This document shows positions 40,860-50,812 of a stretch of 64,000 nucleotides of DNA, in pieces (the first letter of the stretch is position 1; every line of letters begins with the position of its first letter). Where the stretch lies: positions 310,001-374,000 of the forward strand of contig NZ_CP097463.1 in assembly GCF_027247405.1 (NCBI RefSeq), given 5' to 3'. The position numbers and the translations under genes are program-made. Origin of the DNA: Jatrophihabitans cynanchi. Lineage in GTDB: Bacteria > Actinomycetota > Actinomycetes > Mycobacteriales > Jatrophihabitantaceae. The notes beneath the pieces are model-generated. The model saw only the letters and a program-made list of their open reading frames with translations, did not search any database and was not told the origin of the DNA.

Positions 40860-41029
40860 GGTCCATCGTGAGATATGCGAGGCCTGGTGGTTGCCCGGGA
40901 CGTGCCGACCGTCGACAGGGCTGAGCGCCGTCGAGCGCCGATCAGTGAGCGAACCGGCTGCCACGTCCGGGAACCACCGGTACCGCACGTGGGCGCCTCC
41001 CCACTGGGTCTAGCAGCGAGGAGGCTGAC
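40860..41029 (+). ncRNA. Candidate bridge RNA of the IS110 element
   Basis: IS110 elements of this layout encode a bridge RNA in the non-coding DNA before the transposase. Here GGTGGTT-G-CCCGG-G-ACGTG (40886-40904) pairs with CACGTCCGGGAACCACC (40962-40978), a 17-bp stem with two bulges. It closes a loop of about 57 nt with direct repeats of GAGCGCCG. A second small hairpin (GTGGG/CCCAC, 40989-41004) follows before the AGGAGG of the transposase. I could not assign the guide loops to target or donor sequence. RNA ends are guesses. Confidence 0.45.
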
Positions 41030-42295
41030 GTGAAGTCTGCCAGCACCACCCCGAACAGCACACTGCCCGACGAGCCGCCCAACGGTCTTACCGGCGGGTT
41101 GGATTGGTCGCGTGATGACCATGCCGTCTCGGTCGTTAGCGACCGCGGCCGCGAACTCGTCCGGCACACCGTCCAGCACACCGCCGACGGGTTGCGCGAG
41201 CTGGTCGCCGTCCTCATCGACGCCGGCTGTCACGAGGTCGCGATCGAACGCCCGGACGGGCCGGTAGTCGACGCGCTGCTCGCCGCTGGCCTGACCGTCG
41301 TGGTGATCAACCCGAACAAGGTCAAGAACCTGCGCGGTCGGTACGGCTCGGCCGGCAACAAGGACGACCGGTTCGACGCGTTCGTGCTGGCCGACACGCT
41401 GCGCACCGACCGAGCCCGGCTGCGACCTCTTATCCCCGACACTCCGCCCACCGTCGCGCTGCGCCGCGCCGTCCGCGCCCGTCGCGACCTGGTCGCCAAC
41501 CGCGTCGGCACCGCGAACCAGCTGCGGGACCACCTCAAGCGAGTTTTCCCTGGCGCGGTCGGCCTGTTCGCCGATCTCGACAGTGCGATCAGCCTCGCCT
41601 TCCTGACCCGCTTCACCACTCAGCAGCAGGCCGACTGGCTCACCCCGATCCGCCTCGGAACCTGGCTGGCCAAGCAGGGTTACTCCGGCAAGGTCGATCC
41701 GGCGGTGTTGCACGCCCGCCTGCTCACCGCCCCGCGCGGCCCCATCGGCACCGAGGCCGACGCCCACGCTGCGATCACCCGCGGCTACGTCGCTGTGCTG
41801 ACCGTGCTGCTCGAACAGATCAAAGCCCTCAGTACCGAGATCGAGACCCAGCTCGCCTCGCACGCTGACGCGCACATCTTCACCAGCCTGCCCCGCGCCG
41901 GAAAAGTCCGAGCCGCCCGGCTGCTCGCCGAGATCGGCGACTGCCGCGCCCGCTTCCCCACCCGAGAATCGCTGGCCAGCCTGGCCGGCGTCACACCCTC
42001 GACCCGACAATCGGGCAAGAGCCACGTCGTCGCGTTCCGCTGGGCCCGCGACAAACAACTGCGCGACGCCGTCACCGACTTCGCCGGCGACACCCGCCGC
42101 GCCAACCCCTGGGCTGCTGACCTCTACAACCGTGCCCGAACCCGCGGCCACGACCACCCCCACGCCGTCCGCATCCTCGCCCGCGCCCGGCTCAACATCA
42201 TCTGGCACTGCTGGCAGACCCACCAGGCCTACGACCCCGAACAACACCTCGCGCTCCAACGCATCCTCAAGCAAGATCAACTCGAGGCGGCTTGA
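41030..42295 (+). CDS. IS110-family transposase
   Basis: The 421-residue recombinase has the N-terminal RuvC-like DEDD domain: GLDWSRDDHAVSVV with the first aspartate, VAIERPDGPVV with the glutamate, and DDRFDAFVLADTLR with the last aspartates. The C-terminal transposase domain has LASLAGVTPSTRQSGKS with the conserved serine, and RWARDKQLRDAVTDFA. The start is GTG 41030 after AGGAGG. The frame is intact with no stops, so the element could be active. It points opposite to the surrounding sulfate genes. Confidence 0.95.
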   Translation: MKSASTTPNSTLPDEPPNGLTGGLDWSRDDHAVSVVSDRGRELVRHTVQHTADGLRELVAVLIDAGCHEVAIERPDGPVVDALLAAGLTVVVINPNKVKNLRGRYGSAGNKDDRFDAFVLADTLRTDRARLRPLIPDTPPTVALRRAVRARRDLVANRVGTANQLRDHLKRVFPGAVGLFADLDSAISLAFLTRFTTQQQADWLTPIRLGTWLAKQGYSGKVDPAVLHARLLTAPRGPIGTEADAHAAITRGYVAVLTVLLEQIKALSTEIETQLASHADAHIFTSLPRAGKVRAARLLAEIGDCRARFPTRESLASLAGVTPSTRQSGKSHVVAFRWARDKQLRDAVTDFAGDTRRANPWAADLYNRARTRGHDHPHAVRILARARLNIIWHCWQTHQAYDPEQHLALQRILKQDQLEAA

Positions 42296-42306
42296 CACAG
42301 GGCTTC

Positions 42307-43137
42307 TCACGGGAGCTCCTTGGGACGCAGCAGCGAGACGGCGACGATGGCCACGACCGCGACGGCGATGAGGACGACGGACACCTGGTAGGCGCCCGGG
42401 ACGAGCTGCTGTACGCGCTCGTTCACCAGCAGCGTCGCGGTTTGGGTCTGCCCGGCGCCGCTGACGTTCCCGGACACCACCTGTACCGCGCCGAACTCGC
42501 CGATCGAGCGGGCCAGGCTCAGCACGATCCCGTAAGCCAGCGCCCACCTGATCGTGGGCAGGGTGATGCGTACGAATCGCTGCACGGCCGAGGCGCCGAG
42601 CACCCGCGCGGCATGCTCGGCGTCCATGCCTTCGTCCTGCAGGACCGGGACGATCTCGCGGAGCACCAGCGGCAGCGAGACGAACACGGTCGCGAGGATC
42701 ATCCCGGGGACGGCGTAGATCACCTCGATCCCGCTGTCGGCGAGTGGCCTGCCCAGCCAGCCGTTGCGCGGGCCGTACACCAGCACGAGCGCGAGCCCGA
42801 CAACGATCGGCGACACCGAGATCGGCAGGTCGATCACGACGTTCAGCAGCCGCTTGCCGGCGAACCGGTATCGCGTCAACAGCAGCGCGACACCGACCCC
42901 GAAGAGCACGTTGATCACGACCGCGACGCCCGCGACGAGGCCGGTGAGCCGGAACGCCTGGACGGCCTGTTCCGAACTGATCGCCGCGCAGAACTGACCG
43001 ACCCCCTCATCGAAGGCGCGCCACAGCACTACCGCGACGGGCAGTGCCACCAGGATCGCGACGTACCCCAGGGCCAGCGCGCGCAGGGCATAGCGCGACC
43101 GGCGCGGCGCCGCCGCCGTTTGGCTGCGTTCAGCCAT
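42307..43137 (-). CDS. cysW: Sulfate ABC transporter permease CysW
   Basis: The 276-residue permease has about six membrane segments and the BPD domain loop LGASAVQRFVRITLPTIRWALAYGIVLSLARSIGEFGAV. ATG 43137 overlaps the cysT stop by a few bases. Its own stop codon (42307-42309) is next to the right end of the IS110 element, which sits between cysW and cysA. The gene is intact. Confidence 0.92.
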   Translation of the reverse strand: MAERSQTAAAPRRSRYALRALALGYVAILVALPVAVVLWRAFDEGVGQFCAAISSEQAVQAFRLTGLVAGVAVVINVLFGVGVALLLTRYRFAGKRLLNVVIDLPISVSPIVVGLALVLVYGPRNGWLGRPLADSGIEVIYAVPGMILATVFVSLPLVLREIVPVLQDEGMDAEHAARVLGASAVQRFVRITLPTIRWALAYGIVLSLARSIGEFGAVQVVSGNVSGAGQTQTATLLVNERVQQLVPGAYQVSVVLIAVAVVAIVAVSLLRPKELP

Positions 43138-44005
43138 CGCGCACCGCCCGCCGCTGCAGCAGGTCGAGCGCCGCGAGCACCACCAGGCTGACCAGCAGCA
43201 GCACGGTCGCGGTCGCAGCGGCACCGACGAAGTCGAAGTTCTGGATCTGCTGGAACACGTACATCGACGACACGCGCGTGCGGTTCAGCCCGCCCGAGAT
43301 GAGCAGCACCGACCCGTACTCCCCCATCGCGCGGGCGAACGCCAGCGCTGTCCCGGAAACGACGGCGGGGGTGATCACCGGCAGCACGATCCGGCGGAAC
43401 GTGGTGAACCGGCCGGCGGCGAGCGACGCGGCTGCCGCTTCGGCCTCGAGGTCCACACCCATCAGCACCGGCTGCACGGTGCGGACCACGAAGGGCAGGG
43501 TCACGAACAGCAGGGCGAACACGATCGCGCGCTGGGTGCCCAGCAGGTCGATGCCCACCGGGCTGCTTGCGCCGTAGAGGGTGATCAGCACCAGGCCGGC
43601 GACGATGGTGGGCAACGCGAACGGCAGGTCGATAACGATCTCGACAAGCCGCTTTCCCGCGAACTCGTCCCGTACGAGCACCCAGGCGATCACCGTTCCC
43701 AGCACGGCATTCACCGCGGCGACCAGCAGCGAACTGGTCACGGTGAGCCGCAGGGCGTCGCGGGCCGCCGGAGTCGAGACGGCGCTCCAGAAGCCCCACC
43801 AGCCATCGCTGCCGGCCTTGGCGAGCACCGCGGCGAGCGGGATCAGCACCAGCAGGCTCAGCCAGAGCACCGCGGTGCCCAACCCGAGCCGAGACGCTGT
43901 ACCGAGCCGAACTGCTGCGCCGGGCGGTGCACCGGCGGCCGACGCGGTGGCCCTGCGTGGGACCGCGCGGCCACCGTCGGCGTGTACCGTCTCCGAACCC
44001 GGCAC
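43130..44005 (-). CDS. cysT: Sulfate ABC transporter permease CysT
   Basis: The 291-residue permease has six membrane segments. Its coupling loop is SLAAGRFTTFRRIVLPVITPAVVSGTALAFARAMGEYGSV, typical of CysT/CysU. GTG 44005 lies 8 bp after GAGGTGG; a TTG six bases earlier overlaps the cysP stop. It is coupled to cysP upstream and to cysW downstream. Confidence 0.92.
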   Translation of the reverse strand: MPGSETVHADGGRAVPRRATASAAGAPPGAAVRLGTASRLGLGTAVLWLSLLVLIPLAAVLAKAGSDGWWGFWSAVSTPAARDALRLTVTSSLLVAAVNAVLGTVIAWVLVRDEFAGKRLVEIVIDLPFALPTIVAGLVLITLYGASSPVGIDLLGTQRAIVFALLFVTLPFVVRTVQPVLMGVDLEAEAAAASLAAGRFTTFRRIVLPVITPAVVSGTALAFARAMGEYGSVLLISGGLNRTRVSSMYVFQQIQNFDFVGAAATATVLLLVSLVVLAALDLLQRRAVRDG

Positions 44006-44007
44006 GT

Positions 44008-45018
44008 TCAACCCACCTCGGCGGCGATCTTGGTGACGATGCCGTCGGCACCGAAGAACTCCTCGTTGACCTTCGACCAACCGCCGAGGTCGGCGATGGT
44101 GGTCAGCTTGCCGACCTCGGGGAACGGCTCGCTCGGGTTGTTGGCCCCCTTGACGGTGCCGGGGTCGACGCCCGCGACCACCGGTCGGAGCCCGTTCGCG
44201 GCGAAGGTCTGCTGCCCGGCGGTGCTCAGCGCGTAGGCCAGGAAGTCCTTCGCGGTCTGCGACGCGTCCTTGGTGACGGCGGCCGGGTTCTCGATCAGGA
44301 AGGTGGCGTCAGGCACCACGTAGTCGACGTCCGCGCCCTTCTGGCGCGCGCTGATCGCCTCGTTCTCGTAGGAGATGAGCGCGTCGCCGGTGCCCGAGTC
44401 GAACGTGGCGGTGGCCTCGGCGCCGCTGGCCGGCCGGCTGACGGTGTGCCGGTAGAACTCGGTCAGGTAGGCACTTGCTTCGGACGCGCTGCCGCCGCCG
44501 GCGAGCGCCTGGGTGTAGGCGGCCAGGATGTTCCACTTGGCCGACCCGGACGACGCCGGGTCGGGCGTGACGATCCTGACGCCCGGCTTGATCAGGTCGG
44601 CCCAGCCCTCGATGTGCTTGGGGTTGCCCGTGCGCACGACGATCACGACGACCGAGTCCGAGACCATGCCCTTCGTCGGCCCGCGGTTCCAGTCGGCGGC
44701 AACGGTGTTCGGTACCAGCCGGGTCAGGTCCGGCTCGAGCGAGAACGCGACATAGTCGGCGGCCTGGCCGTTCGCCACGGCCTTGCTCTGCGAACCGCTC
44801 GCGCCGTACGAGGCGGAGAAGCTCGCGCCGTTGCCCGCGCCGGTCTTCGCGAAGGCGGACGTCAGCGCGTCGTAGGCGGGCTTGGGTACCGAGTACGCGA
44901 CGATCGCGACCGTGTGCGCCCTTCCGACGCCGGACGACCTGCACCCGGCGAGCACGGACGCGGTGGCGAGCGCGAGCGCGACGACCGCGCGAGCTCGGTG
45001 GGACGGCGGCGTGAACAT
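44008..45018 (-). CDS. Sulfate-binding lipoprotein
   Basis: The 336-residue binding protein (Sbp/CysP type) has a lipoprotein signal peptide ending at LAGC (about residue 25). The sulfate-binding family pattern follows: VAIVAYSVPKPAYDALTSAF, FSASYGASGSQSKAVANGQAADYVAFSLEPD and VRTGNPKHIEGWADLIKPG. It brings sulfate or thiosulfate to CysTWA. It is the first gene of the operon. About 45 bp upstream lies an AT-rich stretch (45038-45065) that probably holds the promoter. Confidence 0.92.
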   Translation of the reverse strand: MFTPPSHRARAVVALALATASVLAGCRSSGVGRAHTVAIVAYSVPKPAYDALTSAFAKTGAGNGASFSASYGASGSQSKAVANGQAADYVAFSLEPDLTRLVPNTVAADWNRGPTKGMVSDSVVVIVVRTGNPKHIEGWADLIKPGVRIVTPDPASSGSAKWNILAAYTQALAGGGSASEASAYLTEFYRHTVSRPASGAEATATFDSGTGDALISYENEAISARQKGADVDYVVPDATFLIENPAAVTKDASQTAKDFLAYALSTAGQQTFAANGLRPVVAGVDPGTVKGANNPSEPFPEVGKLTTIADLGGWSKVNEEFFGADGIVTKIAAEVG

Positions 45019-45033
45019 GGGGCGACCCCTCGC

Positions 45034-45065
45034 TTGTCGGTTATGCCTATCGATTCACTAGACAA
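45034..45065 (-). promoter_or_regulatory. Likely promoter region of the sulfate operon
   Basis: This is the only AT-rich stretch upstream of the binding-protein gene. On the minus strand TTGTCT could be a -35 and TAACCG or CATAAC a -10, with 14-16 bp between. TTGTC and GACAA bracket the region as a short inverted pair, and CTA...TAG flanks the centre. A regulator such as the Rrf2 protein may bind here. The reading is weak. Confidence 0.35.
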
Positions 45066-45102
45066 TACGAGAGGCCGGGCAACTGCGCCAGTGCCGAATG
45101 GG

Positions 45103-46362
45103 TCAGCTCACTCCGCTGTGCCGTGCCTCCGGCGGCTCGGGTGGCTCCGGCGACTCCCCCGGGTCCATCGCGAGAGCGGGCACCGCGGCCTCCCCCGCCG
45201 GCTTGAGGGTCTCCGGAGAGGCGGCGACCAGGGGCAGCGGCGCCAGCGCGACCGCGGCACACACCAGGAACGTCGCGCCGTAGCCGTGCGCGTCGGCGAT
45301 CGCGCCCGCCGTCACCGGGCCGATGATCGCGCCGAGGTCGCCGGCCATCTGGAACACCGCGACCACGGTGCCGCCGCGCGAGCCGACCACGTCACCCATG
45401 ACCGCCCCGGGCGCCACCGAATCGGCGGCGCCGGCGACCCCGAGCAGGGCCATCGCGACCATCAATCCCGCGAGCGTGGGCGCGCCGGGCAGCAGCACGT
45501 ACCCGACGGCGCCCAGCGCCAGGCCGAGCAGGATCAGCGGCCGGCGGCCGCGGGTGTCGGCCAGCCGGCCGAAGGGCAGCAGCAGCGCGCCGCTGACGAC
45601 ACTCACGACCAGGAAGGCCAGGTACACCCACCCGGAACCGAGGTGCAGCCGGTCGCTCATGAACTGCGGGACGATCGCCGAGCGCGCGCCGACGATCGCG
45701 AAGTCTCCGGCGAAGCCTGCCGCGAGCGCGCCGAGATAGGCGCGTTGGCGCAGTGCGGCCTGCAGCGGGAGCGGCGAGGTGCGGGCGGCACCCGGGGCGG
45801 CGAACTCGCTGTGCCGCAGCGTGGCGAGCGCGAGCAGACCGGCGACGACCAACGTCCCGGCGTACAGGAAGAACGGCGCCCGCAGCGACCACACGGCGAC
45901 CGTTCCCACGGCCGGTCCGGCGATCATGCCGAGCAGGAACGCGCCGGCCCAGGTGCCCTGTGCCCGCCCGCGCAGGTGGCTGGGCGTCACCCGCACCAGG
46001 ATGCTGGCCGCGCTCACGCTGAACATGATCGAGCCGACGCCACCGATCCCGCGCAGCACCAGCAACTGCCAGTACGCGCCGGAGAACCCGGCGAGCAGGC
46101 TGGACACCGACACGATGCCGATGCCGGCCGCGAGCATCACCCGCTCGCCGAACGCGTTCACCAATCGGCCGACGAACGGGGCGGTGATCAACCGCATGAA
46201 CGCGAACGCGCTGATCACCGCGCTGGCTGCCGTCTTGCTGACGCCGAACTCGCGCGCGAACAGCGGGATCGCCGGCGCGACGACGCCGTAGCCGAGCGCA
46301 ACCATGAAGGCGACCACGACGAGTGCGCGCACCTCGGTGGGCAGGTCGCGCAACACGCGCAT
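45103..46362 (-). CDS. MFS exporter
   Basis: The 419-residue protein has about twelve membrane segments and the motif-A loops GRLVNAFGERVML and GRLADTRGRRPL of drug:H+ antiporters. ATG 46362 follows GGGAGG. The cytoplasmic C-terminal tail is rich in PEPPEPP. It diverges from the ArsR gene, 70 bp away, and a palindromic operator lies between them. The pump may therefore answer to the same signal. Substrate unknown. Confidence 0.9.
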   Translation of the reverse strand: MRVLRDLPTEVRALVVVAFMVALGYGVVAPAIPLFAREFGVSKTAASAVISAFAFMRLITAPFVGRLVNAFGERVMLAAGIGIVSVSSLLAGFSGAYWQLLVLRGIGGVGSIMFSVSAASILVRVTPSHLRGRAQGTWAGAFLLGMIAGPAVGTVAVWSLRAPFFLYAGTLVVAGLLALATLRHSEFAAPGAARTSPLPLQAALRQRAYLGALAAGFAGDFAIVGARSAIVPQFMSDRLHLGSGWVYLAFLVVSVVSGALLLPFGRLADTRGRRPLILLGLALGAVGYVLLPGAPTLAGLMVAMALLGVAGAADSVAPGAVMGDVVGSRGGTVVAVFQMAGDLGAIIGPVTAGAIADAHGYGATFLVCAAVALAPLPLVAASPETLKPAGEAAVPALAMDPGESPEPPEPPEARHSGVS

Positions 46363-46395
46363 GCAGCCTCCCCCGGGTCGTGATCCCGGTCCATC

Positions 46396-46425
46396 TTGAC
46401 AGGTGACTATTCGGTCACCTATTTT
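46396..46425 (+). promoter_or_regulatory. Promoter with ArsR-type operator
   Basis: TTGACA (46396-46401), an 18-bp spacer and TATTTT (46420-46425) form a strong sigma-70 type promoter. Inside the spacer, AGGTGAC and GTCACCT (46401-46420) form a perfect 7-bp inverted repeat around 6 bp, so a bound repressor would block polymerase. Transcription would start at about the ATG at 46433, giving a leaderless mRNA. The site also lies 39 bp from the divergent MFS start. Confidence 0.75.
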
Positions 46426-46432
46426 GGCTGCC

Positions 46433-46753
46433 ATGGACGACGGCGATCGGGTGTTCAAAGCACTCGCCGACCCGACCCGGCGTCACCTGTTGGACCGGCT
46501 CTTCGAGCACGACGGCCGCACGCTCACCGAGCTGGAGCGCGAGCTGGCGATGAGCCGCTTCGGCGTCATGAAGCACCTCAAGGTGCTCGAGGAAGCCGGC
46601 CTCGTCACCACCCGCAAGCAGGGCCGGGAGAAGCTGCACTTCCTCAACCCGGTGCCGATCCGGCTGATCCACGACCGCTGGATCGACAAGTTCACCGAGC
46701 GCCACGTCAGCGCGCTCGCCGACCTCAAACACGAATTGGAGAAGGGCTCATGA
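46433..46753 (+). CDS. ArsR-family regulator
   Basis: The 106-residue winged-helix protein has VFKALADPTRRHLLDRLFEHDGRTLTELERELAMSRFGVMKHLKVLEEAGLVTTRKQGREKLHFLNP in layout, without metal-binding cysteines. ArsR proteins of this kind often pair with an SRPBCC gene. ATG 46433 is near the predicted transcript start. The next gene overlaps by ATGA. It likely binds the palindrome in its own promoter. Confidence 0.9.
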   Translation: MDDGDRVFKALADPTRRHLLDRLFEHDGRTLTELERELAMSRFGVMKHLKVLEEAGLVTTRKQGREKLHFLNPVPIRLIHDRWIDKFTERHVSALADLKHELEKGS

Positions 46754-47283
46754 CAGCACCTGACCTGACCGCGACAATGGCTGCGACCCAGGTGTACCGC
46801 GTGTACATCCGCGCGACGGCTGAAGCGATCTGGACCGCGATCACCGATCCCGATTGGACGGTGCGCTACGGCTACGGCGGGTACGCGCACTACGAGTTGC
46901 GCGCCGGTGGCCGCTACTACGTCACGCCGGACGACGCCTTCCGCGCCGGCGCCGAGGCGCGCGGCAACGTGCTGCCCGAGGTGATCATCGAGGGCGAGGT
47001 ACTCGAGTGCGATCCACCCCGCAAGCTGGTCACCACGTTCCGCATGCTGATGGATCCCGCGATCGCCGCCGAGCCGCTCACCCGGATCACCCACGAGATC
47101 GCCGACCGCGGCAACGGCACCTGCGCGCTCACCGTCACCCATGAGCTCGAGGGCGCGCCGAGGCTGGCGATGATCCTCGGCGGCGCGTGGGAGGACGGCG
47201 GTGCCGGCGGCGGGTACGCCTGGGTGCTCAGCGACCTGAAGACGCTGCTCGAGACCGGGTCGCCGATGGCGGGTGCGCAATGA
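46750..47283 (+). CDS. SRPBCC (AHSA1-like) protein 1
   Basis: The 177-residue protein has the START/Bet v1-like fold of the AHSA1 group: QVYRVYIRATAEAIWTAITDPDWTVRYGYGG at the start and PPRKLVTTFRMLMDP in the middle. GYAWVLSDLKTLLETGSP is near the end. These domains bind lipids or other hydrophobic ligands in a cavity. It overlaps both neighbours by ATGA, so the operon is tightly coupled. It may supply the ligand-sensing part for the ArsR protein. Confidence 0.85.
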   Translation: MTAPDLTATMAATQVYRVYIRATAEAIWTAITDPDWTVRYGYGGYAHYELRAGGRYYVTPDDAFRAGAEARGNVLPEVIIEGEVLECDPPRKLVTTFRMLMDPAIAAEPLTRITHEIADRGNGTCALTVTHELEGAPRLAMILGGAWEDGGAGGGYAWVLSDLKTLLETGSPMAGAQ

Positions 47284-47756
47284 CGTCCGCAACCGGCGCG
47301 CACGCACCGACCACCGAGGCCCTGACGACTCAGGTGTACACGATCTTCATCCGCACCACCCCTGAACGGCTCTGGGCGGCGATCACCACTGCGGAGTTCA
47401 CCCGCCGCTACTTCCACGGCGCGAGCGTGACCATCCGCGACAGCCGGCTAGTCTCGCTCAGCCCGGCCGACGCGGTCTGGATGGACGAGGCGGTCGAGGT
47501 GTGGGATCCGCCGCGCCGGCTCGTTCACGGCTGGCACTCCGGCTACGACCCGGACATGGCGGCCGAGCCGGCGAGCCGGGTGAGCTGGGAGATCGACGAG
47601 GACGAGCCGGGGGTGTGCCGGCTGACCGTCACCCACGACCGCCTCGACGGCGCGCCGAAGACGGCCGAGAGCGTGTTCGGGCGCGGCTGGATGCGCGTAC
47701 TGTCCGGCCTGAAGACGCTGCTGGAGACCGGCGAGCCGCTGGCGGCGACGCGATGA
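47280..47756 (+). CDS. SRPBCC (AHSA1-like) protein 2
   Basis: The 158-residue protein resembles its upstream neighbour: QVYTIFIRTTPERLWAAITTAEFTRRYFHG at the start and PPRRLVHGWHSGYDPDMAAEPASRV, with the same ending (VLSGLKTLLETGEPLA). The two are tandem paralogues that have diverged well. It overlaps the first by ATGA. A 21-codon frame follows with another ATGA overlap. Confidence 0.85.
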   Translation: MTSATGAHAPTTEALTTQVYTIFIRTTPERLWAAITTAEFTRRYFHGASVTIRDSRLVSLSPADAVWMDEAVEVWDPPRRLVHGWHSGYDPDMAAEPASRVSWEIDEDEPGVCRLTVTHDRLDGAPKTAESVFGRGWMRVLSGLKTLLETGEPLAATR

Positions 47757-47818
47757 GCTGCGCGTTCCTGGCGGCGCGGCCACGCGAGCGGTTCCACCTG
47801 GAGCGCTACCGGCCCTGA
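47753..47818 (+). CDS. Possible 21-residue peptide
   Basis: An ATG overlaps the SRPBCC 2 stop codon (ATGA) and opens a frame for MSCAFLAARPRERFHLERYR plus proline, ending at TGA 47816-47818. The overlap repeats the pattern of the other junctions in the operon. At this size it could be chance. Confidence 0.3.
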   Translation: MSCAFLAARPRERFHLERYRP

Positions 47819-47838
47819 CCGTCCGTCCCGTCAAGCAC

Positions 47839-47884
47839 GTTGTCCTCGCTTCCCCACCGCAGACGGCAGGGAGGCGAGGACAAC
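47839..47884. terminator. Two-way terminator between the ArsR operon and pnp
   Basis: GTTGTCCTCGC and GCGAGGACAAC form a perfect 11-bp stem around a 24-nt loop. It lies between the convergent ArsR/SRPBCC operon and pnp. There is no long T-run on either side, but the position fits a shared end. Confidence 0.7.
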
Positions 47885-47900
47885 TGTGTGAGCAGGAGGG

Positions 47901-50141
<2,241 letters not shown>

Positions 50142-50373
50142 AGAGGACTCCTCTCGTACGTCACGCCACGCACCACCGCCGGATGGCGGCAGCACGGTGC
50201 GCTGGACTGATGCCAGACGCGCTGCGACGTACGAGCTCACACCTTGTACAGGTGCCGGTCTTCGATCGAAGCGGGCGGATCACAGGACCCGTCCGCCACT
50301 ACCGAGGACCGGCGTCCTCTCGTGTCGCAAGGACGCGCATGAGTGCGTCCGGCTGGGGATTGTTCAGTTGTGC

Positions 50374-50407
50374 GACGGGGGCGACTCCGGCTGGAGTCGC
50401 CCCCGTC
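50374..50407 (-). terminator. 15-bp hairpin after rpsO
   Basis: GACGGGGGCGACTCC and GGAGTCGCCCCCGTC form a perfect 15-bp stem with loop GGCT, 5 bp after the rpsO stop. It could end the rpsO transcript or serve as an RNase III site in an rpsO-pnp mRNA, as known in other bacteria. The 230 bp between it and pnp also contain the palindrome CTTCGATCGAAG (50260-50271). Confidence 0.75.
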
Positions 50408-50412
50408 AGGAG

Positions 50413-50682
50413 CTAGCGGCGCAGACCGAGCCGCTCGATGATCGAGCGGTAGCGGTTGATGTCGGTCTTGGCCAGGTAGTTGAGCAGCCGGCGGCGCTGG
50501 CCGACCAGCAGCAGCAGCCCGCGGCGGCTGTGGTGGTCGTGCTTGTGCTGCTTGAGGTGTTCGGTCAGGTCACTGATCCGGCGCGACAGCAGCGCTACCT
50601 GGACCTCGGCCGAACCGGTGTCGCCCTCGGAGGCGCCGTACTCGGTGATGATCTGCTTCTTGACGTCGTTGGCCAGCGGCAC
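50413..50682 (-). CDS. rpsO: Ribosomal protein S15
   Basis: The 89-residue protein matches S15 across its length: [66 protein letters not shown] in content, with the rRNA-binding HHSRRG. The start is GTG 50682 after GAGGAG. It lies upstream of pnp as in most bacteria, with a strong hairpin between. Confidence 0.98.
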   Translation of the reverse strand: MPLANDVKKQIITEYGASEGDTGSAEVQVALLSRRISDLTEHLKQHKHDHHSRRGLLLLVGQRRRLLNYLAKTDINRYRSIIERLGLRR

Positions 50683-50812
50683 GGACGGCTCTCCTCGTGT
50701 TCGTCTTGCAGGGCGCCCCGTCGGTTTTCCTCACGACGGGAGTCAACGCACGCTGCGGCAGGCACTGCCGAAGCGTGCCCACGGCAAGGCTACCAGCGCC
50801 GAACGGGCCGCC

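Larger units (their letters stand above)
40788..42305 (+). mobile_element. IS110-family insertion sequence in the sulfate operon
   Basis: A single transposase gene lies in the opposite direction to cysW and cysA and separates them. About 240 bp of non-coding DNA lies before the transposase and about 10 bp after it. This fits the IS110 group proper. The ends are estimated: if the exchange is at a CT dinucleotide, the element runs 40788-42305 and removal restores a compact cysW-cysA junction. TGTGTCA (40781-40787) and TGACACA (42293-42299) are a short inverted pair near the ends. The true borders could differ by about 10 bp. Confidence 0.7.

Noticed and set aside
44862-45262. Short frames around the cysP start as possible leader peptides
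   Set aside because: No ribosome sites and no regulatory cysteine-rich pattern.
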